A stretch of DNA of 64,000 bases, taken from positions 124,001-188,000 of the forward strand of contig JBDXCG010000005.1 in NCBI GenBank assembly GCA_039980455.1, written 5' to 3'. A model generated the notes under the pieces. That model did not search any database and was not told the origin of the DNA. It saw nothing but the letters and a program-made list of their open reading frames with translations. Source of the stretch: CALINF01 sp039980455. Its GTDB lineage: Bacteria; Pseudomonadota; Gammaproteobacteria; Pseudomonadales; Halieaceae. Positions within the stretch are counted from its first letter, which is position 1; each line of letters begins with the position of its first letter. This document shows positions 54,232 to 62,593 of the stretch, one piece after another. Both the position numbers and the translations under genes were made by a program.

Positions 54232-55323
54232 ATGGCCAGGAACAAGCGCAGCAATATCGCCTTTAACCTCAGCTTCCTGGACATTATGTCCTGTGGCTTT
54301 GGTGCGGTTGTGCTGGTATTCCTGATTATCGACCACTCCATCAAGGAAGAGACACGGGATTTGAACCGAGACCTTCTCTCGGAGGTCAACCTTCTTGAAG
54401 AAGACGTTACGGATGGAGAAGCCGGATTGGTTCGTCTGCGCAATACTCTGGCCGAAATCGACATGCAGATGGTAGAGGCACAGGGACGCGCAACTCGTAT
54501 CATCGATGAGACTGAAGAATATGAGGCGCTGATCGAATCGAAAAAGCGGGATGGCTTTACCGACAGCGAAGACGTCGAAAAGCTCAAAGCCGAAGTCCTG
54601 TCGCTTGAGGATGAAGTCAAAAAACTGCGTGAAGCCGCCGAAGAAGATAGTGGCCAGAGCGCTCGTACCTACGTCGGCGAAGGCAATCGCCAATACCTCA
54701 CCGGCTTGAACCTGGGCGGCAAAAATATAGCCATATTACTGGATGTCTCGTCGAGCATGCTCGCCGACAAGCTGATCAACATCATCCGCCTGCGCAATAT
54801 GGATCCGGCGGTTCAACGCAAGGCAGAGAAGTGGAGCCGCACCCTCAATACAGTGGACTGGCTCACTGCTCAACTGCCAGTGAACAGCTATTATCAAGTC
54901 ATCACTTTCAATACACAGGCGAAAGCTGCTCTGGAAGAGACTGATGGAGAGTGGATGGAGGTCGCCAATCAAGCCCAGCTGGAAAAGGTGTCTTCCACGT
55001 TACGGGATGTGACGCCAGCAGGAGGCACCAGCCTCGAAAACGCCTTTGTGGCATTGCAGCAACTGTCCCCACCCCCGGACAACATTTTCTTGATAACCGA
55101 TGGTCTTCCCACCCAGGGTACAGCAGCTCCGCGCGACTCCAAGGTGAGTGGTCGGGATCGTCAAAAGCTGTATCGGCAGGCCATACGACAGCTTCCGCAG
55201 AACGTGCCCGTTAATGTCATCCTTGCACCGATGGAAGGCGACCCTATGGCAGCATCTGAGTTCTGGCAGCTCGCACAGGTCAGTCGTGGCTCGTTCATGA
55301 GCCCCTCCTCGGACTGGCCGTAA
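54232..55323 (+). CDS. VWA-domain protein with ExbD/MotB-like membrane helix (first of pair)
   Basis: The 363 residues begin with a short basic cytoplasmic tail and one membrane helix (about 14-33) starting SFLDIMSCGFGAV with Asp17 at its entrance. A long coiled coil follows (about 36-145, Glu/Lys/Leu-rich). A von Willebrand A domain (about 160-355) with the MIDAS group DVSSS (171-175), a Thr in TPAGGTS and an Asp in ITDGLPTQG closes the protein and is probably periplasmic. The topology equals ExbD/TolR/MotB with the outer domain exchanged for VWA. It is a paralogue of the next gene. Confidence 0.85.
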   Translation: MARNKRSNIAFNLSFLDIMSCGFGAVVLVFLIIDHSIKEETRDLNRDLLSEVNLLEEDVTDGEAGLVRLRNTLAEIDMQMVEAQGRATRIIDETEEYEALIESKKRDGFTDSEDVEKLKAEVLSLEDEVKKLREAAEEDSGQSARTYVGEGNRQYLTGLNLGGKNIAILLDVSSSMLADKLINIIRLRNMDPAVQRKAEKWSRTLNTVDWLTAQLPVNSYYQVITFNTQAKAALEETDGEWMEVANQAQLEKVSSTLRDVTPAGGTSLENAFVALQQLSPPPDNIFLITDGLPTQGTAAPRDSKVSGRDRQKLYRQAIRQLPQNVPVNVILAPMEGDPMAASEFWQLAQVSRGSFMSPSSDWP

Positions 55324-55338
55324 TGGAGGGCGAATACC

Positions 55339-56337
55339 ATGGCTAAGCGGCGCGGTACGGAAGAGTTTTCCATGTCATTTCTCGACGTCATTTGCTGTGG
55401 CTTTGGCGCGGTGATCCTCCTGCTTATGATTACCAAAACCGTACAGCCACAGATTATCGAGGCATCTACAGTCAATCTCGAAGGATTGGTCGCCGATCTG
55501 CAGGAGCAGGTATTTGAGATTCGCGGGGAGACCCGCATTCTCAATCGCGACCTCAATGCCAAGCGCGAGCAGCTGTCAGAGTATGAGGAGCGCATAGCCA
55601 TACTGCGTGGACAACTAGCCAGCACTCGCTCACGCTATGACAGTATTCAAGTAGAGACTAACAGCAACAGCATTATCTCCGACCAGCTGGCCGTTGCTCG
55701 CCAATCGCTGACGGAAGAAATGAAGAGGCTTCTGGGCTCACAGTATCAATCCAGAAATAATCTCATCGGCGGTATTCCTGTCGACAGCGAGTACATTATT
55801 TTTATCATTGATACATCCGGCTCCATGTTCTCCTACAGCTGGGACAGAATGCTCGCAGAACTTGAGGCCACGCTGAGCATCTACCCAGAGGTGAAAGGCA
55901 TTCAAGTAATGAACGACATGGGGAATTATCTCTTCAGCCGCTACCGCGGACAGTGGATCCCCGATACTGCAGGAAGGCGCAACGTGATATTGCAAAATCT
56001 GCGTAACTGGAATGTATTTAGCAACTCCAGCCCAGTGGAGGGTATTACGCAAGCGATCCGTACGTTCTATGATCCGGGTAAGAAAATAAGTATCTATGTG
56101 TTTGGCGATGAATTCACCGGTGATTCAATCGCGCGCGTGGTTGATACCGTCGATAGAATCAATCGCGAGGATGGCGATGGGAATCGCAGAGTACGCATCC
56201 ATGGCGTCGGTTTTCCCGTACAGTTCATCAGGGCACCGCACCTACAAACGACCGGCATTCGCTTTGCTACACTAATGCGAGAACTGGCTTTTCGAAACGG
56301 AGGCACTTTTGTTGGGCTCAATGATTTCCGGCCATAG
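55339..56337 (+). CDS. VWA-domain protein with ExbD/MotB-like membrane helix (second of pair)
   Basis: The 332 residues have the same plan as the preceding protein: basic start, helix SFLDVICCGFGAV (Asp16, about 13-31), coiled coil (about 40-130) and VWA domain with DTSGS (158-162) and an Asp-rich later part (YVFGDEFTGDS, in place of the usual ITDG). GGAGGG lies eight bases before the ATG at 55339. The tail of the coding region overlaps the next start. The MIDAS is intact in the first loop but less clear afterward, so metal binding may differ from its partner. Confidence 0.85.
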   Translation: MAKRRGTEEFSMSFLDVICCGFGAVILLLMITKTVQPQIIEASTVNLEGLVADLQEQVFEIRGETRILNRDLNAKREQLSEYEERIAILRGQLASTRSRYDSIQVETNSNSIISDQLAVARQSLTEEMKRLLGSQYQSRNNLIGGIPVDSEYIIFIIDTSGSMFSYSWDRMLAELEATLSIYPEVKGIQVMNDMGNYLFSRYRGQWIPDTAGRRNVILQNLRNWNVFSNSSPVEGITQAIRTFYDPGKKISIYVFGDEFTGDSIARVVDTVDRINREDGDGNRRVRIHGVGFPVQFIRAPHLQTTGIRFATLMRELAFRNGGTFVGLNDFRP

Positions 56338-57127
56338 GATCAGCTATCTCTGTCGCGCGATCATGGCAATAGTGATCGCAGGGATTCTGGCTGCGTGTGG
56401 ATCCCAGCAAGTGACCGTTAAGGGTGACTTTCCAGCGCCATTGATGGAGCCTATGCCCCTGCGTATTGGTATCTGGTACGACGAGGAATTCGCTACTCAT
56501 GAATTCTTCGATGATGCGGCGGGCCGATCTGAAGCCAGCTGGCTGGTTAAGACTGGCGAGGCCCAGGTACAGATGTGGGATACCGTGCTAGGCAGCATGT
56601 TCGTCGAGCTCGTTCCCATGCGCGGCGAGCCCGGCGGTGGTGAGATGAACGAAGTGGTCGACGCAATCCTCGTTCCCCATATTGACGAGTTACAGTATGC
56701 AATTCCTCTTCATACCAATGTCAAAGTTTACGAGATCTGGTTGCGCTATCGCTTCGACCTCATGCGCAACAACGGTGATGAGATCGCCAGTTGGACTATG
56801 ACATCCTATGGCAAAACACCCACGGCATTTATGCGCAGTGACACGGACGCGGTAAACTTGGCGGCCGTGATGGCGTTGCGAGACGCCGGTGCCAACTTCA
56901 TCACTAACTTTGCACGCGTACCCGACGTCAATAACTGGCTGGAACAGCGCTTCCCGTCCAGCAACACAGCACAATTTCCGCAAACGAATGTAGAGACCGC
57001 GCAAGATCAAGCGCAGTCGCAGTCGCAGTCGCAGTCGCAGAGTGAAAACACTACAGCGGTAGCCGTTGAAACTCAGGAACCGTCCCCGGCCATGGCAGAA
57101 GACACATCAGCGGAGGATGGCTCGTGA
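56309..57127 (+). CDS. Lipoprotein of unknown function, TTG start
   Basis: The 272-residue product has a lipoprotein signal (AIVIAGILAAC, then GSQ). The start is set at the TTG at 56309 because GGAGG lies five bases upstream, inside the preceding VWA gene; ATGs at 56321 and 56363 have no ribosome site. The mature part starts with VTVKGDFPAPLMEPMPLRIGIWYDEEF and ends in a Gln/Ser repeat and acidic tail. I do not recognise the family. Its stop overlaps the next gene (GTGA). Confidence 0.68.
   Translation: MLGSMISGHRISYLCRAIMAIVIAGILAACGSQQVTVKGDFPAPLMEPMPLRIGIWYDEEFATHEFFDDAAGRSEASWLVKTGEAQVQMWDTVLGSMFVELVPMRGEPGGGEMNEVVDAILVPHIDELQYAIPLHTNVKVYEIWLRYRFDLMRNNGDEIASWTMTSYGKTPTAFMRSDTDAVNLAAVMALRDAGANFITNFARVPDVNNWLEQRFPSSNTAQFPQTNVETAQDQAQSQSQSQSQSENTTAVAVETQEPSPAMAEDTSAEDGS
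57014..57040. repeat. CAGTCG hexanucleotide repeat
   Basis: Four perfect CAGTCG units plus CAG encode (QS)4Q inside the lipoprotein gene at 56309. The six-base period preserves the frame, so slippage would change the length of the Gln/Ser linker only. A similar Ser-Gln tract occurs in the lipoprotein gene at 45515. Confidence 0.85.
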
Positions 57128-57792
57128 TAACGCACAGATTTTACGCTGCCCTCATTCTGGCCTCCGTCACTATGCTGACAGGTTGCGTTACCTCGACCGT
57201 CGATGAGATGGTTTTTAACGAGCCGACTATGGGTATTGGTGACTCGACAGTCGTCATTCTCGGGCGACGTCATGCCAGCGACTACGAAACAGAGCCGGAC
57301 TTCGTCGAATGTGTCGGTAAGCACGTATCTTCCCGGGATAGCACGATCGAAGTTATCGGGGAATTAGAGTTCGTCAACGCACTCTACCCCTGGTTCGAAC
57401 CGCGCACAGCGCCCCTTCGTCCGGAAGATATTGAGAAGCTCATGGCGCAGCCACCCGTTGCAGCCAAAATGGCCGAGCTTAAAACCGAGTATATGATCTG
57501 GATCGACGGCAGCACGGTGAGAACCAATTCAGCCGGATCAATGACCTGCGGCATCGGACCTGGCGGTGCCGGTTGTTTCGGCTTTGGTACCTGGGGAGAC
57601 GATTCAGACTACGAGGCAACAATCTGGGATTTCACCGATAGAGCCGAAGTCGGGCGCCTGAATACAACCGCTACCGGACAGTCCTATATGCCGGCCGTTA
57701 TCGTGCCGATTCCCATCATTGCTCCCGTACAGGGCACTGCATGCGATGGCCTGGGCGATCAATTACTACAGTTCCTTTCCAGCGAGTACTAG
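57124..57792 (+). CDS. Lipoprotein of unknown function
   Basis: A 222-residue product with GTG start overlapping the previous stop (GTGA). The lipoprotein signal (LASVTMLTGC, then VTS) is followed by a mature region with a Gly/Cys-rich piece (TCGIGPGGAGCFGFGTWGDD) and possible disulfides from paired cysteines. The C-terminus (YMPAVIVPIPIIAPVQGTACDGLG) is hydrophobic. No family recognised. It is the twelfth gene of the cluster. Confidence 0.68.
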   Translation: MITHRFYAALILASVTMLTGCVTSTVDEMVFNEPTMGIGDSTVVILGRRHASDYETEPDFVECVGKHVSSRDSTIEVIGELEFVNALYPWFEPRTAPLRPEDIEKLMAQPPVAAKMAELKTEYMIWIDGSTVRTNSAGSMTCGIGPGGAGCFGFGTWGDDSDYEATIWDFTDRAEVGRLNTTATGQSYMPAVIVPIPIIAPVQGTACDGLGDQLLQFLSSEY

Positions 57793-57800
57793 GAAGAGCT

Positions 57801-59237
57801 ATGTTTTTTGTACCCGCCCGTCTCTTTGCACTTCTCTTCGCCGCTCTGGTTGTTGCTGGCTGTTCCAGCAACTCATCGAGTAGTGGCGGTTCCTCGGTGG
57901 TGGTTGGCGCACAAGGCCGGGATGTCAGTATCGGTGACGAGATGTATCAGCAGATGGAAGCCCAGGGCGCGATTTACGATGACGAGGAGTTACAAGCCTA
58001 CGTCAACAAGATAGGCCAGCGTCTGGTTTCCTACAGCGACATGCCCAAGTCCACATTTACGTTCACCGTGATTGATGCTCCCGATATCAATGCATTCGCT
58101 ACTCCAGGCGGATTCATCTACATCAATCGCGGTTTGCTGGCGTACCTAGATAGCGAGGATGAACTGGCCGGCGTGCTGTCGCATGAAATCGGCCATATCA
58201 CTGGCCGCCATCACTCGCGCCGCAAAACCGCCAGCGTCACCAATCAGGTCCTGGCAACAACTGTTTACATTCTAACGGGCAGTGGCGATGTAGCTGAGGC
58301 TTCAACCATGTACGGCACCGAACTAGTCAGCGGTTATGGACGCGAGATGGAGCTGGAGGCAGATGGTTACGGCGCGGAGTACATGCATAAGGCAGGCTAC
58401 GATACAGACGCCTTGCTAGAGGTTATCGGCGTGCTCAAAGACCAGGAGCGTTTTGCGCGCGCAAAGGCTAAAAGTAGCGGCAAGACACTCAATAGTTATC
58501 ATGGCCTGTACGCGAGCCACCCACGCAATGACAAGCGATTGCAGACAGTGATAGCCGCCGCCAATGACCTGGATGATGGTAGCTACATAGAAAACCCGGC
58601 GATTCCCGGCGAGTTTCGCAACAATATCAAAGGCCTGGTGTGGGGTGAAAGCGCTCAGGGTAAACGAGACAAGGAGCGCTACTACCACAACAAGCTCGGC
58701 TTTACGTTTAAACCGCCTAAAGGTTGGAATGTTGATGCAGGCTCAAGTGCCATAACAGCCAAGGCTGCCGACAACAGTGCATCAATGAACATCACCCTTA
58801 AACGTCGCGACAAGGCAACATCGCCTCAGCAATTACTCGAATCAAGCGCCAATGGCACCCTGAGTATAGGCAAGGCGTTAGATCAGGCGGGGGTCAAGGG
58901 GTACACCGCTGTAGCCAGTGACGGTAGCACCGCTAAACGACTCGGCGTTATAGATTACAACTACACCTTTCTGTTTGAAGGTTCTGCGGGTAATTTTTCC
59001 GCCAGTGACCCAGCATTGCTGAGCATCATCGAAACGTTTCGGCCTACACACCCCGATGAAAAACAAACCACCAAGCCGCGCTACATCCAATACATTCAGG
59101 TACCGCGCGGAGCGACATTAGCTAATCTGGCGGCCAGTATCCGTATCCCGGATGCAGAGGCGCAGCTGAGATTGATTAACGGCTTCTACCCCCGCGGCGA
59201 GCCCCGAACCGGCGACTGGATCAAAATCATCAAGTAA
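57801..59237 (+). CDS. M48-family metalloprotease lipoprotein
   Basis: The 478-residue product starts at the ATG at 57801 after GGAAGAG; a longer frame to 57741 is open but lacks support. The lipoprotein signal (LFAALVVAGC, then SSN) anchors it to the envelope. The zinc motif HEIGH and the later GREMELEADGYGAEYM are those of BepA/LoiP-type M48 peptidases. A C-terminal extension of about 180 residues includes a domain ending RIPDAEAQLRLINGFYP and may bind partners. In BepA relatives such proteases check outer-membrane protein assembly. It closes the cluster. Confidence 0.88.
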   Translation: MFFVPARLFALLFAALVVAGCSSNSSSSGGSSVVVGAQGRDVSIGDEMYQQMEAQGAIYDDEELQAYVNKIGQRLVSYSDMPKSTFTFTVIDAPDINAFATPGGFIYINRGLLAYLDSEDELAGVLSHEIGHITGRHHSRRKTASVTNQVLATTVYILTGSGDVAEASTMYGTELVSGYGREMELEADGYGAEYMHKAGYDTDALLEVIGVLKDQERFARAKAKSSGKTLNSYHGLYASHPRNDKRLQTVIAAANDLDDGSYIENPAIPGEFRNNIKGLVWGESAQGKRDKERYYHNKLGFTFKPPKGWNVDAGSSAITAKAADNSASMNITLKRRDKATSPQQLLESSANGTLSIGKALDQAGVKGYTAVASDGSTAKRLGVIDYNYTFLFEGSAGNFSASDPALLSIIETFRPTHPDEKQTTKPRYIQYIQVPRGATLANLAASIRIPDAEAQLRLINGFYPRGEPRTGDWIKIIK

Positions 59238-59296
59238 GTAAGCCGGCTGTTCGGGCCTATACTGGTAGGTATGCAATTGAAACAAGGACCCGACAC

Positions 59297-61012
59297 ATGA
59301 TGTTTTCCCGCCCCCTGATGCACACTCTGTGCCTGGCAGTTTTGCTGACTTGTCCAATAGCAAACGCCATGACGGTGTATACCGCCAAAAAAATCATCAC
59401 GATGGAACCCGCATTACCGGAAGCGACAGCAGTCGCGGTTGACGACGGTCGCATCATTGCAGTCGGGTCGCTGCAATCTTTACAACCGCTCATCCAAAGT
59501 CGAAATGCGGTAATTGACGATACGTTGGCAGGCAAAATACTGATGCCTGGCTTGATAGACCCTCATGTACACCCTTCACTACCTGCGGTGCTCACCCAGT
59601 TCCCGTACCTGGCACCCGACAGCTGGTCGCTGCCCACCGGTGAGTTCCCGGGAGCCACAACGCCAGAGGCCTATGAAGCAAGGCTGAAGGTTCTGGCTGC
59701 AGCCCACGATGATCCTTCTGTACCCTTTATCGCATGGGGATATCACCCTCTTTGGCATGGAGAGGTGTATCGCGACACGCTGAACGACTGGTTTCCCGAC
59801 CAGCCGGTAATGATCTGGCACCGCTCGTTTCATGAACTGATTGGCAATGACGCCGCATTCGAAATGCTAGGGGTCACCGAAGAAGACACTCTAGTTAGTC
59901 ATGAGAGCGACTGGGCGACAGGGCATTTCTGGGAGAATGGTCTTAAGGCGATCGTGCCAAAATTGTCGTTTCTATTTGAGCCCCAGCGATTCAGCGGTGG
60001 TATGGCAAATTTCCTGGAGATGGTACATCAAGCCGGCGTGACAACCGTTTTGGATATGGGTACGGGAATCTTTGGCAATCCAACCCAGGAAATAGCGCTG
60101 ATCAGACAAACCACCGAGAGCAGCAAAGCTCCCATGCGCATCATACTGACACCAATCATTACTGATTTCATCGCGCGAGAGAAAACCCCAGCTGAGGCCA
60201 TGGAGGAAATCGACCAATGGCGAGAAGGAAACTCGCGACGAGTGATGATAGATCGTCACTTCAAGCTGATGATGGACGGAGCTATTTTCAGCGGGCTTTC
60301 GCAGATGGGTCCGCCCGGCTATCTGGATGGACACGAGGGCCAATGGATGGCCCCGCTGGAGGTCACAACACAATGGGCAGAAGCGTTTTGGAAGGCTGGG
60401 TACAAAATTCACGCGCACACCAATGGCGACAAGAGCGCTGCCGCTCTGATTGAGCTACTACGCGATCTGCAAACTCAGCACTATCGTCCCGATCATCGGC
60501 TCACTCTGGAGCACTTTGCCTACTCCACGCAGGATCAGAGTCGACAGTTGAAAGCTTTGGGCGCCGTCGTGTCGGCCAACCCCTACTACCATTACATTTT
60601 GTCAGACCAATACAGTCAGGAGTGGCTGGGACCTGATCGTGGCAACCAAATGGTACGGCTCGGTTCTCTCGAGCGACTGGGCGTACCTTTTGCTCTGCAC
60701 TCGGACAACCCGATGGCGCCATTGTCTCCTCTCACGCTGGCCCACGTTGCGGTTAACCGGGTAACCATCAATGGCAATTTAACCGGTGCGAACGAACGAA
60801 TTTCCCTCGACGCTGCTCTACGCGCCGTGACGGTGGACGCTGCGTGGGTAATGGGGTGGGAGGACGAGATTGGGTCTATTCGCGCCGGCAAGCGCGCTGA
60901 TTTCGCGGTCCTCGAGGCTGACCCTTACCAGGTGGACCCCAGCGAGCTGAAAGACATCGCGGTATGGGGTACGATTTTTGAAGGTGAACTTTACCCGGTG
61001 GATACGCCTTAA
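59297..61012 (+). CDS. Periplasmic amidohydrolase, YtcJ-like (amidohydrolase 3)
   Basis: The 571-residue product has a signal peptide (LCLAVLLTCPIANA) and a metal-dependent amidohydrolase fold with DPHVHP early, HAHTNGD and LEHFAY in the middle and LHSDNP near the end, which bind two zinc ions. AAGGA lies before the ATG. The substrate is unknown; these proteins act on imide- or amide-type compounds. It is 59 bases after the cluster, so membership in the same transcript is possible but not shown. Confidence 0.87.
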   Translation: MMFSRPLMHTLCLAVLLTCPIANAMTVYTAKKIITMEPALPEATAVAVDDGRIIAVGSLQSLQPLIQSRNAVIDDTLAGKILMPGLIDPHVHPSLPAVLTQFPYLAPDSWSLPTGEFPGATTPEAYEARLKVLAAAHDDPSVPFIAWGYHPLWHGEVYRDTLNDWFPDQPVMIWHRSFHELIGNDAAFEMLGVTEEDTLVSHESDWATGHFWENGLKAIVPKLSFLFEPQRFSGGMANFLEMVHQAGVTTVLDMGTGIFGNPTQEIALIRQTTESSKAPMRIILTPIITDFIAREKTPAEAMEEIDQWREGNSRRVMIDRHFKLMMDGAIFSGLSQMGPPGYLDGHEGQWMAPLEVTTQWAEAFWKAGYKIHAHTNGDKSAAALIELLRDLQTQHYRPDHRLTLEHFAYSTQDQSRQLKALGAVVSANPYYHYILSDQYSQEWLGPDRGNQMVRLGSLERLGVPFALHSDNPMAPLSPLTLAHVAVNRVTINGNLTGANERISLDAALRAVTVDAAWVMGWEDEIGSIRAGKRADFAVLEADPYQVDPSELKDIAVWGTIFEGELYPVDTP

Positions 61013-61029
61013 CTTCGCAGGACGGATTA

Positions 61030-61617
61030 ATGTTGAACGCATACAAAACCTTTGCAGCAATTATTCTAGCTAATGCCCTATGCACAGTGGCTCATGCTCA
61101 GCCTGCATTTGACTGTAATGAAGCCGAAGGCGAGGTTGAGAATCTGATCTGTAGTAATGACGATTTGCAAAAGCTGGATCAGTCGCTCGCGATAACCTAC
61201 GCACAGGCTATGCAGAATCTGCCTGAGCAAGATCAGACTAATGAAAGAGCTATGCAGCGGGGTTGGATTAAGGGGCGAAATGACTGTTGGAAATCAGACG
61301 ATGTGGAAAGCTGCGTTACGTACAGCTACCACACCCGCATCGTAGAGCTGCAGATTCGCAGCGGGGCTCTGGAGGCACCTGGATTTATTCTACTGTCCTG
61401 CGAGGAGGAGCCCAACAAGCGCCTAACAGCGAGCTTCTACAACGAAACCGAGCCGCACAGTGTGGTTCTTACACTCGACAATGACCAGGTGATTGCGTTT
61501 AGTACTCGATCTGCCAGCGGTGCACGCTACCAGGCCAGCAACGTAGACTTCTGGACGAAAGGAAAAGAAGCTAGTTTGGACTGGTTTGGCACGTCGCTTA
61601 AGTGCGTATTACCCTGA
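61030..61617 (+). CDS. Secreted LprI-MliC fusion, likely lysozyme inhibitor
   Basis: The 195-residue product has a signal peptide (AAIILANALCTVAHAQ), an LprI/DUF1311 part (FDCNEAEGEVENLICSNDDLQKLDQSLA, then RGWIKGRNDCW, with paired cysteines) and a C-terminal MliC part (LSCEEEPNKRLTASFYNE, SASGARYQASNVDFWTKGKEASL, and closing Cys). MliC proteins inhibit C-type lysozyme by a loop with SGARY/FWTKG-type residues, and LprI is also reported to inhibit lysozyme. The two in one chain suggest an envelope shield against host lysozyme. AGGA precedes the ATG. It ends convergent with and overlapping the DUF2288 gene by nine bases. Confidence 0.85.
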   Translation: MLNAYKTFAAIILANALCTVAHAQPAFDCNEAEGEVENLICSNDDLQKLDQSLAITYAQAMQNLPEQDQTNERAMQRGWIKGRNDCWKSDDVESCVTYSYHTRIVELQIRSGALEAPGFILLSCEEEPNKRLTASFYNETEPHSVVLTLDNDQVIAFSTRSASGARYQASNVDFWTKGKEASLDWFGTSLKCVLP

Positions 61618-61941
61618 ACCGGGTAGGTCGCCCTCACGATTTTGCACGAGAACCCAGGGCGCAGCGACCACCGCCCACACTGAAATATCGTCATCCAACC
61701 AGGTCCTCGCCCTACTGTCGCTAACCGCCTGCACCTCTCCGCTGTCAATCCATTGCTTGAACTGTTCGGTATTGTCCAGCCCCAGCTGAACAGCCACGCC
61801 GACCAGATCTAGTTGAGCACCCACTTCCACCACACTACCTTGCGCAAAATACGTCTGTAGGTCTCGCCAGGGAATGCGCGCTGTTTGCCCGAGATACTCG
61901 TTCTTCAAAAGAGCTGTGCGATCGGCGTCGGAATCAGCCAT
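61609..61941 (-). CDS. DUF2288 protein
   Basis: A 110-residue protein with ARIPWRDLQTYFAQGSVVEV, LDLVGVAVQLGLDNTEQF and WAVVAAPWVLVQNREG, which match the DUF2288 pattern. No function is known. The start (MADSDADRTALLKNEYLG, ATG at 61941) is preferred to a frame reaching 62031 which lies inside the neighbour. The first eight bases overlap the end of the upstream metallo-hydrolase gene. Confidence 0.85.
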   Translation of the reverse strand: MADSDADRTALLKNEYLGQTARIPWRDLQTYFAQGSVVEVGAQLDLVGVAVQLGLDNTEQFKQWIDSGEVQAVSDSRARTWLDDDISVWAVVAAPWVLVQNREGDLPGSG

Positions 61942-62584
61942 AGCGTGGATCGGCCACGAACGGATTCGATTGCCGCTCCTGACCAAACGTAGAAGTGGGG
62001 CCATGACCCGGAATAAATGTAATGTCGTCACCTAATGGGAACAGTTTCTCGCGGATGCTGGTGATCAATTGCTCATGGTTGCCACGCGGGAAGTCAGTTC
62101 TACCAATGGAGCCCTGAAACAGTACGTCGCCAACCCAGGCTACCTGCTGCGGCTCATAGTGGAAAACCACATGACCCGGCGTGTGGCCCGGGCAGTGAAA
62201 TACTTGCAATGACTGTTCGCCTACGGTGACCGTATCACCCTCTTCAAGCCAGCGGTCGGGTATAAACGCATCGGCATGGGGAAAGCCGGACATCTTGCAG
62301 GACTCCGGTAGCTTCTCTATCCAGAAATTGTCCTCTTTGTGCGGCCCCTCAATTGGCACTTGAAACCGCTTACGCAATACATCAGAAGCTGCGCAGTGAT
62401 CCATATGACCGTGAGTCAAAATCACTTTCTCAACCGTGGCCTCCATCTTGTCCACAGCCTCGATGATGCGATCTATATCGCCACCCGGATCAACCACTGC
62501 CGCCTTGCCGGTAGCCAGGCATTTTACAACGGAGCAGTTTTGCTGATAGGGCGTGACTGGAACAATCATTACCTGAATGCTCAT
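61934..62584 (-). CDS. gloC: Metallo-beta-lactamase-fold hydrolase, GloC/YcbL type
   Basis: The protein is 216 residues, shorter than classic glyoxalase II, and matches YcbL/GloC. It hydrolyses S-D-lactoylglutathione and may have broader esterase action. The zinc motif is THGHMDHCAA, followed by CPGHTPGHVVF, VAWVGDVLF and PGHGPTS. The fold starts at the ATG at 62584. It is co-directional with, and just downstream of, the symporter gene. Confidence 0.9.
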   Translation of the reverse strand: MSIQVMIVPVTPYQQNCSVVKCLATGKAAVVDPGGDIDRIIEAVDKMEATVEKVILTHGHMDHCAASDVLRKRFQVPIEGPHKEDNFWIEKLPESCKMSGFPHADAFIPDRWLEEGDTVTVGEQSLQVFHCPGHTPGHVVFHYEPQQVAWVGDVLFQGSIGRTDFPRGNHEQLITSIREKLFPLGDDITFIPGHGPTSTFGQERQSNPFVADPRYG

Positions 62585-62593
62585 CGGTAACCC

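Noticed and set aside
52052..56337. Zorya-type phage defence (MotA-like plus MotB-like proteins)
   Set aside because: The channel lacks the long ZorA tail, the partners carry VWA and not OmpA-like domains, and no helicase or nuclease gene is linked.
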